From: Priestia megaterium
GTDB lineage: Bacteria > Bacillota > Bacilli > Bacillales > Bacillaceae_H
NCBI RefSeq assembly: GCF_009497655.1
Contig: NZ_CP023317.1
Span: 2,633,501 to 2,697,500 of the forward strand
Length of the DNA: 64,000 bases
Direction of reading: 5' to 3'
Shown here piece by piece: positions 8,976 through 17,680 of the stretch (positions are counted from its first letter, which is position 1; every line of letters begins with the position of its first letter). Below the pieces are notes generated by a model. It ran no database searches. It was not told the origin of the DNA and saw only the letters and a program-made list of their open reading frames with translations. The translations under genes were made by a program, and so were the position numbers.

Positions 8976-9572
8976 TTATTTTGTATATTTGTTTGCAATT
9001 TCAGCCAATCCAGTATCTCTCGTTGCATCTCCAGTTGCTGAAAACTTCCACTCTTTTCCGTCTCGATAAATTTCACCTGCAAATAAAGCTGTTGCTCCTG
9101 AATGATCTTCAGATAGATTAAAGTGTACAAGCTCTTCGTTTTTAGCACTGTCCACAACACGGATAAAAGCATTTTTAATCATACCGAAATCTTGGTTTCG
9201 CTCAACACACTGATAGATGTTGACTACAAACACAAGTTTATGTACGTTTCCAGGAACATTTTTTAAATTAACAAAAATTTGTTCATCGTCCCCTTCACCT
9301 GCTCCGGTAAGATTATCGCCTGAATGCTTGACGCTTCCACAGTTACTATGACGATTTCCAAAATACACAACGGCTGAGTTACTTACAAGTTTATCGTTCG
9401 AATTGAGCATAAGAACAGATGCATCGCAGTCAATCTCTGGGCCGCTTCCTCCAAAACCAAAAAAGCTGCGTTTTTTTACAGGATCCCATCCTAATCCAAC
9501 CGTAATAGAAGATAACCCTTCTCTTCCTTTTGTTAAATCAATTTTCTGCCCTTTTTGTAGATTAATAGCCAC
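8976..9572 (-). CDS. yceC: TerD-family protein, divergent first paralog (YceC-like)
   Basis: 198 residues; first gene of the operon. TerD domain with an insertion SFFGFGGSGPEIDCDASVLML in the first loop, and a modified end (SEDHSGATALFAGEIYRDG in place of [16 protein letters not shown]), as in B. subtilis YceC. The Ca2+-binding acidic loop GDNLTGAGEGDDEQIFV is kept. The C-terminus ATGDATRDTGLAEIANKYTK is characteristic of this subgroup. In B. subtilis the orthologous operon belongs to extracytoplasmic-function and general stress regulons. I could not identify a convincing sigma-W, M or B promoter in the 280 bases upstream. Confidence 0.9.
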   Translation of the reverse strand: MAINLQKGQKIDLTKGREGLSSITVGLGWDPVKKRSFFGFGGSGPEIDCDASVLMLNSNDKLVSNSAVVYFGNRHSNCGSVKHSGDNLTGAGEGDDEQIFVNLKNVPGNVHKLVFVVNIYQCVERNQDFGMIKNAFIRVVDSAKNEELVHFNLSEDHSGATALFAGEIYRDGKEWKFSATGDATRDTGLAEIANKYTK

Positions 9573-9806
9573 GTTTATTTACTCCTTTACTATAGCGAAC
9601 ACATTTTTTTACAGGTTCTATATAACTTTACATAATAGCGTAGATAAATGAAAAAATAGTGAAATCTTTGATACTATTTTTAACGTTTACGTAAGTCTTC
9701 TTATGGAGAGAATACCACAATTTGGTGATTGTTTCAAAAATTAAGCTATGTTTTATAACGTAAATTCATTGACTGAGAGTTTAAAATTTAAGTTAAACTA
9801 TTAAAA

Positions 9807-9854
9807 AAAGGCTGTCTCTAAACCGGAAATCCGAGTTATGAGACAGCCTTTTTT
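9807..9854 (-). terminator. Terminator after the nucleotidase gene
   Basis: AAAGGCTGTCTC (9808-9818) pairs with GAGACAGCCTTT (9840-9851) around a 21-base loop, followed by a T-run on either strand. It lies directly after the stop codon of the nucleotidase gene. Confidence 0.8.
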
Positions 9855-9857
9855 GGC

Positions 9858-12800
9858 TTATTGAGCTATTTTTAAAGTCGGTTCTTGCTGTTCAGCTGTT
9901 TTAGCAGCTGCCACGTTTTGAATACGACCTTCAGCTTTGTATTCAAACGGGCTCTTAAGTGTTTTAATATAGTTTACCGTTGCTTGTAAATCTTCTGGTC
10001 CCACTTCCATATCTGACGAAAGTGCACCAATACCATACTTTTCATTTCCGTACATGTAGTTATTCACTACTACCGTATATTCTTTTTCTTTGTCGATTTT
10101 ACTTCCATCTGGTAGCGTAATATCGACTACTTTATTTGTGCTTCCATCCCACGTATAGTTAAAGCCTGCAATATGGAAATCTAGTCCAGATGATGTAATT
10201 TGATTATTTAACACCGTTTCTAAATCCGCTCCGCTTAGCTTTACTTTATTTAAGACGTTGCCAAACGGCTGAATCGCAAACAAATCACCGTATGTCACAT
10301 CACCAGCATCAAGCTGTGAACGAACGCCTCCGCCATTCATTAAAGCAAAGTCAGCGTTCATTTCTGCTTTCATACCGTCAGCAATTAAGTTTCCAAGCGC
10401 GATATCACCTGTTGGCCCGCTAGACGGATAGCCTTTTGCCAAATCTGTAGATGAATTCCCAACCACTTGTGCTTTAATAGGCGCTGCTAAATCTTCGTAC
10501 TTTTTCATAATGCTTGAAACTTCAGGATCTGGCGTATAGTCTTTTTGGTATACGGTCACAATTTTTGCATCTTTTTTCACGATGTCACCCGTGTTATCGA
10601 TTTCAACGTCTACGTCAGAAAACGCTGAGCCGTATGAATAAGCTTGAACGATTAGTTTGTTATCTACTACTTTGTTGTTGTATACGTGATTGTGAGCTGA
10701 AAAGATCACGTCAACTTCATCATCAACTTTTTTAGCGATATCTGCTGCATCAAACTCGGTAGACGCTCCATTTTGATTAGATGGATTATGAGCAAGTACA
10801 ACGATTGCTTTAATACCCTTATTTTTCAGCTCTGCCGTATATTTATCAATTGCTTCTGCTTCGTCCGTAATTTTTAAGTTTTCATTTCCTTTACGAACAA
10901 TCATGCTTGGCGTTTCTTGTGTTACAACGCCGATGAAGCCGATTTTCTTGCCGCCTACTTCTTTTATCGCATAAGGTTCTGTAATTAATTTATTCGTTGA
11001 CGTATCATAAGCATTTGCCGCTACTACTGGGAAATTCATGCCGTCGTATCCTTTTGTTCCTTTTGGATGGTCTCCGCCTTCAATCATGCGGTGAAGCTCA
11101 GCAATACCTTCATCAAACTCATGGTTTCCAAGCGTGCCTACATCAAACCCAAGCGATTCCATCACTTCAACCGTTGGCTCGTCTTGAAACAGCGCTGAAA
11201 CTAGCGGACTTCCGCCAATCATGTCTCCTGCATGAACTAAAAGCGTATTCGGATTTTCAGCTTCTTGTTTACGAATAGCTGCTGCTGTATATTTCATATT
11301 TCCAGCTAACAGCGATTGGCCATTTGAATTGATTTTTGTATCTGTATCGAGCTGACCGTGAAGGTCGTTCATGCCTAACAGCTGAATCTTTGTATTATCT
11401 TTTGATTCGCCGTTTAAATTAATTTTGTAAATGCCGAATCCTTTGTCGTCCGTTTTATTTGTATACGTAATGTTACTTCCTTCAGTTAAATAGCTTTCTC
11501 CGCGCGGTGAGCTTGTGAACGTCACGTTAGCCGTTCCGTTAATTGGTGCAATGGACCAGTTATCGTCAGCTGTAGGCGTAATTTCTTTTTGTTCGGTGAT
11601 GTAGTCCATTAGAATTTGACGGTTTTCATCCGCTGAATCCACTACAAGCTCGCTTCCTTTTAGACCAGGAAAGTTTCCGCCTCCGCCAGCTCGGTAGTTA
11701 TTTGTCACAACGATAAACTCTTGATTCGGGTCAACTGGTTTACCGTTATACGTTAAGTTAACAACTCGGCTTGAATCTGCGTGAATCACGTTTCCATTCA
11801 CATCGTATTTTGCTGGTTTTGTCACGTCGATTTGGTATTGAACGCCATCAATAACGTCGAAGTTATAAACAGGGAAGCTTGGGTTTAATAATTCCTGCTC
11901 TTCTGTTTTGTTCGGTGTAATTTGATTAAATTTACCGGCAGACATATCAATCCAGTCTTTTACAACAGAACCTTTTACTTTAACCGCTTTTAACGTGTTG
12001 TCATATAGATACAGGTCGCCAGCGCTTCGGATCGTTAAGTCACCTTTTTTAATTTCCGTATATTCATCAACGCCGTTTCTTCCTGCTTTAAAAGGCGCTC
12101 CCACTGATAAAATCGGAAGGTCTTTATATTCCGGCTTGTTTTGAGAAACGTACTTTTCTACGTAATCTTTTTGTGCATTTGTTACTACTTGAATAGATGG
12201 ATCATCTTTTACAAGAGAAAAATAGCTGTGAATATCATCCGTCGTTTTACCGATTGGTGTGTTCACATATTTAACCGTTGCATCGTGATCTTTTTGAACT
12301 GCTTTAACAACACCTTTATCCGGTTCTACCGTACTTTGCGTAACCGTTTTCCCTGACGCATCTTTTACGTCTTTATACGTTTCACGCGTAGACGATTGAG
12401 AGCTTACCACTTTCCATTTTCCTTTTTCTTCTTTTAAGGTTAAGTCAATTAAGCCAAGTGATCCTCCGCCGTAACCTGCTTGAACAGCGGGAACGCCGTT
12501 GATTGTTCCTTTTGCATTATCAATGCCAGGAAGAGGCTTTTTATCTGCTCCGAGGAACAAACCGTCTAGCGAAGCTTCCGTTTTAGCAGGGAAGACTTTA
12601 TGCGTATGCGAAAACGTAATAGCATCAATGCCTTTTACTTCACTTAATGAGTAAATGACATCTTCCGTGTTTTGCTTGTTGCTGCTAAACCCGGAGTGAG
12701 CCATCGCGACAACTACGTCCGCGCCTTTTTTCTTCATTTCTGGAATGTACTTATTGGCTGTTTCCACAATGCCTTTTGTAATGACTTTTCCATCAAGGTT

Positions 12801-13496
12801 TGCTTTGTCCCAATCGTTAATTTGAGGCGGCACAAAGCCAATGAAACCGACTTTAATCGTTCGTTTTTTACCGTTTTCATCAACGACTTTTTTATTCATA
12901 ATTTTATAAGGCGTAAATTTATTTTTGTCATTTTTCGGGTTGCTGTCATGATCGTCAACATAGACATTGGCATTTATGTAAGGGAAGTTCGCATCGTTGT
13001 ACGCTTCTTTTAGAAAGTCTAATCCGTAGTTGAACTCATGATTTCCAAGCGTTGCAATATCATAATCTAGCTGATTCATCGCTTTAAATACAGGATGAAC
13101 TTCGCCTTTTTTCAGCGGATTAATCTTGGCTTTATACGTTCCTAGAGGCGTTCCTTGAATGAGGTCTCCGTTATCTACTAATAAGCTGTTTTTTACTTCT
13201 TTTCGAGCATTTTTGATTAAGGTAGCGGTTTTAGCTAAACCCACTTTTTCATAAGGGGCGTCTTTGAAATAATCATAGTTTAATAGATTCGTATGAACAT
13301 CAGTTGTTTCCATCAGGCGTATATTCACAAGCGCATCTTTTTTATTGTGGCCTTGATGCTTGCTTTGCTGTGAGCTTTGTCCAGGGTGACGTTCTTCTGC
13401 TCCTGCCTGTGTAGTTAGAAGCGGCATTGATAATAAAGAAAGTGCCAGTGATGTAGTTAGTATTTTCTTCGTTTTGCTGCGTTTGTTCTTTTTCAT
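9858..13496 (-). CDS. yfkN: Secreted bifunctional nucleotidase (2',3'-cyclic phosphodiesterase + 5'-nucleotidase), YfkN-like
   Basis: 1212 residues. Signal peptide at 1-33 (basic KKNKRSKTKK, hydrophobic LTTSLALSLLSMPLLT, then AGA). Two complete metallophosphatase + nucleotidase-C modules follow. The first (about 55-640) has the CpdB-type start ETTDVHTNLLNYDYF and GNHEFNYG. The second (about 690-1195) has the UshA-type GMNDLHGQLD and GNHEFDEG, with FALMNGGGVRSQLDAG for nucleotide binding. It should release phosphate and nucleosides from extracellular nucleotides. B. subtilis YfkN is longer (about 1460) and carries an extra wall-anchoring C-terminus; this one ends TLKIAQ with no LPXTG, so it is probably released. 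Ribosome site AAAGGTGAATGGTAG before ATG. Confidence 0.92.
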   Translation of the reverse strand: MKKNKRSKTKKILTTSLALSLLSMPLLTTQAGAEERHPGQSSQQSKHQGHNKKDALVNIRLMETTDVHTNLLNYDYFKDAPYEKVGLAKTATLIKNARKEVKNSLLVDNGDLIQGTPLGTYKAKINPLKKGEVHPVFKAMNQLDYDIATLGNHEFNYGLDFLKEAYNDANFPYINANVYVDDHDSNPKNDKNKFTPYKIMNKKVVDENGKKRTIKVGFIGFVPPQINDWDKANLDGKVITKGIVETANKYIPEMKKKGADVVVAMAHSGFSSNKQNTEDVIYSLSEVKGIDAITFSHTHKVFPAKTEASLDGLFLGADKKPLPGIDNAKGTINGVPAVQAGYGGGSLGLIDLTLKEEKGKWKVVSSQSSTRETYKDVKDASGKTVTQSTVEPDKGVVKAVQKDHDATVKYVNTPIGKTTDDIHSYFSLVKDDPSIQVVTNAQKDYVEKYVSQNKPEYKDLPILSVGAPFKAGRNGVDEYTEIKKGDLTIRSAGDLYLYDNTLKAVKVKGSVVKDWIDMSAGKFNQITPNKTEEQELLNPSFPVYNFDVIDGVQYQIDVTKPAKYDVNGNVIHADSSRVVNLTYNGKPVDPNQEFIVVTNNYRAGGGGNFPGLKGSELVVDSADENRQILMDYITEQKEITPTADDNWSIAPINGTANVTFTSSPRGESYLTEGSNITYTNKTDDKGFGIYKINLNGESKDNTKIQLLGMNDLHGQLDTDTKINSNGQSLLAGNMKYTAAAIRKQEAENPNTLLVHAGDMIGGSPLVSALFQDEPTVEVMESLGFDVGTLGNHEFDEGIAELHRMIEGGDHPKGTKGYDGMNFPVVAANAYDTSTNKLITEPYAIKEVGGKKIGFIGVVTQETPSMIVRKGNENLKITDEAEAIDKYTAELKNKGIKAIVVLAHNPSNQNGASTEFDAADIAKKVDDEVDVIFSAHNHVYNNKVVDNKLIVQAYSYGSAFSDVDVEIDNTGDIVKKDAKIVTVYQKDYTPDPEVSSIMKKYEDLAAPIKAQVVGNSSTDLAKGYPSSGPTGDIALGNLIADGMKAEMNADFALMNGGGVRSQLDAGDVTYGDLFAIQPFGNVLNKVKLSGADLETVLNNQITSSGLDFHIAGFNYTWDGSTNKVVDITLPDGSKIDKEKEYTVVVNNYMYGNEKYGIGALSSDMEVGPEDLQATVNYIKTLKSPFEYKAEGRIQNVAAAKTAEQQEPTLKIAQ

Positions 13497-13555
13497 CTAC
13501 CATTCACCTTTCAAGTAAGTTATCATCGCTATAAATCTAGCAACTGTTCAAAAAT

Positions 13556-13564
13556 AGTATAGCA
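13556..13564 (-). promoter_or_regulatory. Extended -10 promoter element for yfkN
   Basis: The minus strand reads TGCTATACT about 60 bases before the start codon: a TATACT -10 box with the TG extension. A TTTACA lies 21 bases upstream, too far for a normal -35. Confidence 0.4.
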
Positions 13565-13938
13565 GAAAAGATTTATAAAGGATGTAAATTTTTTGATTTT
13601 TTAGTAAACCATTTGTATGCGTTTTATTAACTTTTTGTAAACTGAAAAATTTTTTTTAGTTTCTCTTTTTAAAACAAAGGACTATAGTTTTTATTAATTG
13701 GATGAACCCTCCTTTTTAAATGAGCCTTATTACCTAGTGCATAAACGTTCACACGTTCTCTTTTCATTCAAAAAAAATTTATTTCAAGCGGTGTGTATAT
13801 ATGTACTATACATAGGATATGAAAAGCAGACATTAAGTTTGTCACAGCTTCTAACAAAATTTCGTAGATATAAAAAAGAAAGAGAAGGTTTTTTCCTTCT
13901 AATAAATAGATATATTTATATAATTTTACATTTATAAT

Positions 13939-14115
13939 AGGAAAACGAGGTTGAGTCATAAGACATAGCTACATCAATCCAATCTAAATCATCTATACAC
14001 ATGAAACCTACATTCACCCTACAAATAAAAAAATCCGAACGAAGTTGATTCTCCATCAAGAATCGTGATTCATCGTTCGGATTTTCTTCAGCTAACACAC
14101 TTTTGTCCCAGGTTC
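13939..14115 (-). repeat. Dispersed repeat copy lacking the central module
   Basis: It begins GAGGTTGAGTCATAAG and continues to CAATCCAATCTAAA, then jumps directly to ACATGAAACCTACATTCACC and the hairpin AATCCGAACGA...TCGTTCGGATT (14031-14082). An inner stem GATTCT/AGAATC sits in the loop. Compared with the 20951 copy, the roughly 130-base central module is missing. It ends just before the stop of the lipoprotein gene at 14122 and, on the minus strand, finishes with a run of seven T. Confidence 0.75.
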
Positions 14116-14121
14116 GTTTTT

Positions 14122-14568
14122 TTACTGACCTAATTCTTTAATTTGTTTCATAATACTTGATACATCTTGAATTGATTGAAACAATTCACTGTTTTTTAGC
14201 GCTTCTGGATTGAAGCTGCCATCCTTTATATTGGCTTCATACGCTTCAATTCCACTAATGATTTTTTCGTTTTGCTGAACAAGCTGATCGTGCACATCAG
14301 AAGCGATGTCAGGAGCTTTGGTTTGATTAAATTCTTCGGCTTTCCCTTTCATTTCCTGCAGCTTTTGCTCGAGCTTTTTTATTGCCTCGTCGTCATTAAC
14401 AGCTTTTTCTGCTAGAGGCGGTATTTCTTCAGCAAACTTTTGGGCTTCACTCACGTAATCTTTCGCATCGTTTGCGTAGTTCAACGTACTGCTTGTATCT
14501 TCAAGAAAAGAACAGCCGCTGACCATCAAAAGAACAGCAGTTGATATGACTAGCATCCACTTTTTCAC
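14122..14568 (-). CDS. Small lipoprotein, DUF6376-like
   Basis: 148 residues. Lipobox LMVSGCSFL places the lipidated Cys at residue 19 after a short basic and hydrophobic leader, so it is an anchored extracytoplasmic protein. The rest is helical and acidic: NYANDAKDYVSEAQKFAEEI, PPLAEKAVNDDEAIKKLEQK, and a C-terminus ending MKQIKELGQ. I recall this pattern as the DUF6376 family of Bacillus lipoproteins; its function is unknown. The downstream repeat element probably ends transcription. It is on the same strand as, and 17 bases after, a tiny basic peptide gene at 14600-14710, perhaps cotranscribed. Confidence 0.8.
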   Translation of the reverse strand: MKKWMLVISTAVLLMVSGCSFLEDTSSTLNYANDAKDYVSEAQKFAEEIPPLAEKAVNDDEAIKKLEQKLQEMKGKAEEFNQTKAPDIASDVHDQLVQQNEKIISGIEAYEANIKDGSFNPEALKNSELFQSIQDVSSIMKQIKELGQ

Positions 14569-14599
14569 TTAGCACTCAACCTTTCTTATTTCTTTTCTG

Positions 14600-14710
14600 C
14601 TATCTTCTTTTCGATTTTCGTTTCTTTAACTCTTTCATAATAATGGGTACAGCTTTTTTTATTCCTTTTTTTACAGCGGGGCTTTTTAACAGTCTCGATA
14701 GTTTTGACAT
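14600..14710 (-). CDS. 36-residue strongly basic peptide, unknown
   Basis: ATG at 14708-14710 is preceded by GAGAGGAGCTTAAAA, an excellent ribosome site. The product MSKLSRLLKSPAVKKGIKKA... ends KKRKSKRR. It has about 15 Lys/Arg in 36 residues and no acidic residue except one Glu, and is likely an amphipathic helix. Longer overlapping readings that start near 14824-14837 cross a terminator hairpin and have no ribosome site. Possible roles are nucleic-acid or membrane binding. No family recognised. It lies behind a two-hairpin leader (14744-14814), which suggests conditional expression. Confidence 0.6.
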   Translation of the reverse strand: MSKLSRLLKSPAVKKGIKKAVPIIMKELKKRKSKRR

Positions 14711-14743
14711 TTTTAAGCTCCTCTCTTCTTTTGAAATAACAAA

Positions 14744-14814
14744 AAACACCTTTACCATATGTGGTAAAGGTGTTTGTATCCAGACCTTTACCAATGGCAA
14801 CATTGGCAAAGGTC
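14744..14814 (-). promoter_or_regulatory. Two overlapping hairpins, attenuator-like leader of the basic peptide gene
   Basis: In RNA order on the minus strand: arm A (14814-14801) pairs with arm B (14796-14783, CATTGGTAAAGGTC). Arm C (14775-14762, AAACACCTTTACCA) pairs perfectly over 14 bases with arm D (14757-14744), followed by TTTTTTG, a classic terminator. Arm B contains TGGTAAAGGT, the exact complement of ACCTTTACCA in arm C, so B-C pairing would prevent the terminator. This is the terminator/antiterminator layout. The signal is unknown. Confidence 0.6.
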
Positions 14815-14964
14815 TCGCTAACAATTTGCATTGTCAATAAAGCCGGAGATAATAATCTCGAAATGACGACTTTACTGCAAGAGCTACTCCCCTTTGAGCA
14901 AAACAGCGTTTTTTGTTAACACAATCATAACGTATGTTCCTGATTATCGTCAACTTATATGGAA

Positions 14965-15945
14965 TTAATACACATCTTTTTTGGTAAATACCAGAAACGA
15001 CACGAGCAGCCCGGCAAGTCCCCAGATGGTTAAAACACCTAAGGAAAATCCTAGTGTCATTCCTTCAGTCGGAGGAGCTGTGCCTTGCAGGTAAGAAGTT
15101 AAATTTAAATTGACCATAAACAAGTACTTAGCTGAATTCCACGAAGAAACCATACTGCTTAAAATCGTACCTGCAATCAAACAAGCAAGCATCACCCCCA
15201 TACCAGCAGCCGTACTTTTAATTAAAACGGACAGCATAAAAGCAAGCGTTCCAACCACCAGTGATACAAACCAAGCAAGGCCAAACTCCATTAAAATATA
15301 TCTCCACTGCGAAATCAAATGAACGTCCGCTGTATTCAAATCATTACCCTGCACGCTAAATCCCGTAAGAATAGGCGCTGTCCAGCCTTTAAATCCAAAT
15401 ACAACGCCAGAAATGAGATACGACAAAACGCCAAACATTAAAATTAAAAACGAGACGGACATGACGAGCGTGATGTATTTACTAAGCAGGATTTTCCACC
15501 GCTTCACAGGCCTCGTCAACAGTACCTTGATGGATCCCAAGCTGTATTCTGAAGACACTAAATCCGCTGCAATAATCATAATCATCAGGGGCAACAGAAG
15601 CTGAATGGCGTTTTCAATGAACCCTCGCACAAACGTTGGCGCTCCTGGTTCTGAAGGATTGATATCGTTATCTAAGTAATACTGCTGCTGCGCCACGCGA
15701 ATTTCAAGCTGCTTGCGCCAATCATCTGAAATTTGGCTTCCGCTCAGCCGGTTTTGCGTATCGATAATTTCTTGCTGTAGCGTACTGCGCCAATCGGTCG
15801 TTCCTAGCTTTTCTTGAAGGCGCTGCGTTTCACGAAGCTGAGCATAGGTGAACATGGAAATCAAAACACCCATAATAAGGGTAACGATTAACAGGCGCTT
15901 TTTTCGAACGAGCTTGATCATTTCATTTTGAACCAAACTAATCAA
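14965..15945 (-). CDS. ABC transporter permease (ABC-2 type)
   Basis: 326 residues from a TTG at 15943-15945, with GGAGGCGAATCGA before it. The start overlaps the end of the ATPase gene by 8 bases, so the two are coupled. Six hydrophobic segments: one near 18-36, then a large extracytoplasmic loop with DNDINPSEPG, then FIENAIQLLLPLMIMIIAADLVSSEYS, the characteristic ABC-2 signature region SLGSIKVLLTRPVKRWKILLSKY, and four more helices. It probably forms a BcrAB/NatAB-like exporter with the ATPase. The substrate (peptide antibiotic, lipid or ion) cannot be told. Confidence 0.88.
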   Translation of the reverse strand: MISLVQNEMIKLVRKKRLLIVTLIMGVLISMFTYAQLRETQRLQEKLGTTDWRSTLQQEIIDTQNRLSGSQISDDWRKQLEIRVAQQQYYLDNDINPSEPGAPTFVRGFIENAIQLLLPLMIMIIAADLVSSEYSLGSIKVLLTRPVKRWKILLSKYITLVMSVSFLILMFGVLSYLISGVVFGFKGWTAPILTGFSVQGNDLNTADVHLISQWRYILMEFGLAWFVSLVVGTLAFMLSVLIKSTAAGMGVMLACLIAGTILSSMVSSWNSAKYLFMVNLNLTSYLQGTAPPTEGMTLGFSLGVLTIWGLAGLLVSFLVFTKKDVY

Positions 15946-16849
15946 TCGATTCGCCTCCTGTCATTTCGATAAATAAATCTTCAAGAGTTGGAAGCTTTCG
16001 ATTCATTTCTTTTACCGTTACTCCTGCTTGAATGAGCTGTTTGTTCCACTCTCCCACTTCCGCTTCTTCATAAAACGTCGTAACATATTCTCCCTGCACT
16101 TGCACAAAGTCCGTCACTTGTTTTAAGACGTCTATTCCCGCAGGCTGCGGATCTAGCTTCCACAGTAATCGCTCTTGCTGAGTTAACAGGGTCTTCACCG
16201 ATTCTGTGTGAATAACTTCGCCTTTTGCAATAATCGCTACTCGGTCACACATCAGCTGAATCTCACTCAGCAAATGACTCGATACTAAGACGCTTAGGCC
16301 TTCACTTTCAGCTAAAAAGCGAATAAATTTACGCATATCCCGAATCCCAGATGGATCGAGTCCGTTCGTTGGCTCATCTAAAATGAGCACTTTGGGTTTT
16401 CCGAGAAGCGCTTGCGCAATTCCTAAACGCTGCCTCATACCTAACGAATACGTGCGAACTAAGTCGTGGATACGCTCTTGTAAGCCAACTAATGCCACAA
16501 CTTCATGAATGCGTTCTTCCGTCATAGAAGGAATCATACGTGAAAAGTGCTGCAGATTTTCCCAGCCGCTTAAGTATGGATACAGCTCAGGATTTTCAAC
16601 AATACAGCCGATATGCTCCATCGCTTTTGTAAACTGCTTCGATACGCTGTATCCACAGATAGAAATCGAACCAGCCGTCGGGCGAATCAAGCCTACAAGC
16701 ATTCGGATCGTTGTTGTTTTACCAGCTCCATTTGGCCCTAAAAAACCAAATACTTCGCCTCTTTTTAGTTCAAAATCAATATTTTTGATGATTTCACGTT
16801 TTCCTATTACTTTTCTCAGTCCTTTTACTGAAAGTGTTACTTCACTCAT
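15938..16849 (-). CDS. ABC transporter ATP-binding protein
   Basis: 303 residues. Walker A GPNGAGKTTTIR at about 39-50, Q-loop around IVENPELYPYLSG, ABC signature YSLGMRQRLGIAQALLG, Walker B KVLILDEPTNGLDP, and switch His in SSHLLSEIQ. The C-terminal extension of about 80 residues is usual for the BcrA-type antibiotic/lipid export subgroup. Ribosome site GGAGGGAATGAT before ATG. It follows the SGNH hydrolase gene by 13 bases and overlaps the permease, giving a likely operon of oxidoreductase, SGNH hydrolase, ATPase and permease. Confidence 0.92.
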   Translation of the reverse strand: MSEVTLSVKGLRKVIGKREIIKNIDFELKRGEVFGFLGPNGAGKTTTIRMLVGLIRPTAGSISICGYSVSKQFTKAMEHIGCIVENPELYPYLSGWENLQHFSRMIPSMTEERIHEVVALVGLQERIHDLVRTYSLGMRQRLGIAQALLGKPKVLILDEPTNGLDPSGIRDMRKFIRFLAESEGLSVLVSSHLLSEIQLMCDRVAIIAKGEVIHTESVKTLLTQQERLLWKLDPQPAGIDVLKQVTDFVQVQGEYVTTFYEEAEVGEWNKQLIQAGVTVKEMNRKLPTLEDLFIEMTGGESID

Positions 16850-16862
16850 ATCATTCCCTCCC

Positions 16863-17657
16863 TTACCACGTAATAAGCGATGCTACACGCTCGGCGATCA
16901 GCTTATAGCCTTTTGCATTCGGATGAAACTTATCAGTATATAAGTAGTCATCTACCTTTAGCTGAAACAAATCAAAGGTCGGAACAAAAACAGTTTGCTT
17001 ATAATTAGCGCTTAATTCACTGCTTTTATAATTCCATTCTCGTACAATAGCCGTTGTCGTTTCTGCATCCTGCAGGTTACTAAACGGATTATATAAACCA
17101 ATTAAAAAAATCGTTGCGTCTTTATTTGCCGAACGGATGCTTTTTAAGACGCTGTCTACGTTTTTTAAATAGTCATTTTCTAGCTTTTGAATATTGTTTT
17201 TATTTAAGTTCTGCAGCGTTTGTCCGCCTTGAAATAAGTCATTTCCGCCAATCGTAATCAACACGGTATCTGCAGACTTAATCTGCCGCTGAATTTGCTG
17301 CTGCTTTACTTGACTTGCCAGCTGCGAAGACGTTTGACCTTTTATTCCAAAGTTACTTAAGAGAATTTTTTTCTTCGTTTTTTCTTCAAGATTATCTTTT
17401 AAATACCCAACGTATCCTTTTCCCGCTGCGTCTCCTGTTCCTCTTGTCAGTGAATCTCCTAAAGCGACAATCGTATAATTTTTGGTGCTTTTGTTACTGC
17501 TGCTTGTTTCTTGCTTCGGCTTTGGCATTTCTTTTACAATAGCTTTTGAGGCGCTAACATAATCATAAATAGACATTCCAAGCCCTGCTGCAAACAGCAG
17601 ACACGAAATAATCGAAATAAAGGATACAATCCATACCCACTTTCCTTTCGCTTTCAC
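16863..17657 (-). CDS. SGNH/GDSL hydrolase, membrane-anchored
   Basis: 264 residues from a GTG at 17655-17657 (AAAAGGAG 8 bases upstream). An N-terminal transmembrane helix (about 8-30, WIVSFISIISCLLFAAGLGM) places the enzyme outside the cell, followed by a Lys/Ser-rich linker. Blocks of the family are clear: VALGDSLTRG (block I Ser), NFGIKGQTS (II), ITIGGNDLF (III) and DKFHPNAKGY (V, Asp-x-x-His). Such enzymes are esterases or acyl hydrolases acting on lipids or on acyl groups of the envelope. Position beside an ABC exporter suggests an envelope substrate, by inference. Confidence 0.88.
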   Translation of the reverse strand: MKAKGKWVWIVSFISIISCLLFAAGLGMSIYDYVSASKAIVKEMPKPKQETSSSNKSTKNYTIVALGDSLTRGTGDAAGKGYVGYLKDNLEEKTKKKILLSNFGIKGQTSSQLASQVKQQQIQRQIKSADTVLITIGGNDLFQGGQTLQNLNKNNIQKLENDYLKNVDSVLKSIRSANKDATIFLIGLYNPFSNLQDAETTTAIVREWNYKSSELSANYKQTVFVPTFDLFQLKVDDYLYTDKFHPNAKGYKLIAERVASLITW

Positions 17658-17680
17658 TGGCTGCACTCCTTTTCGTCTTT

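Noticed and set aside
12672-13013. 113-codon plus-strand frame inside the nucleotidase gene
   Set aside because: Antisense of conserved catalytic sequence, with no start signal.
13698-13959. Frames on both strands in the gap after the nucleotidase gene
   Set aside because: No ribosome sites, AT-biased composition, and overlap with the repeat copy.
14586-14837. 83-codon frame overlapping the basic peptide gene and both hairpins
   Set aside because: It starts at a TTG without a ribosome site and would be translated through an intrinsic terminator. The 36-residue frame has the strong ribosome site.
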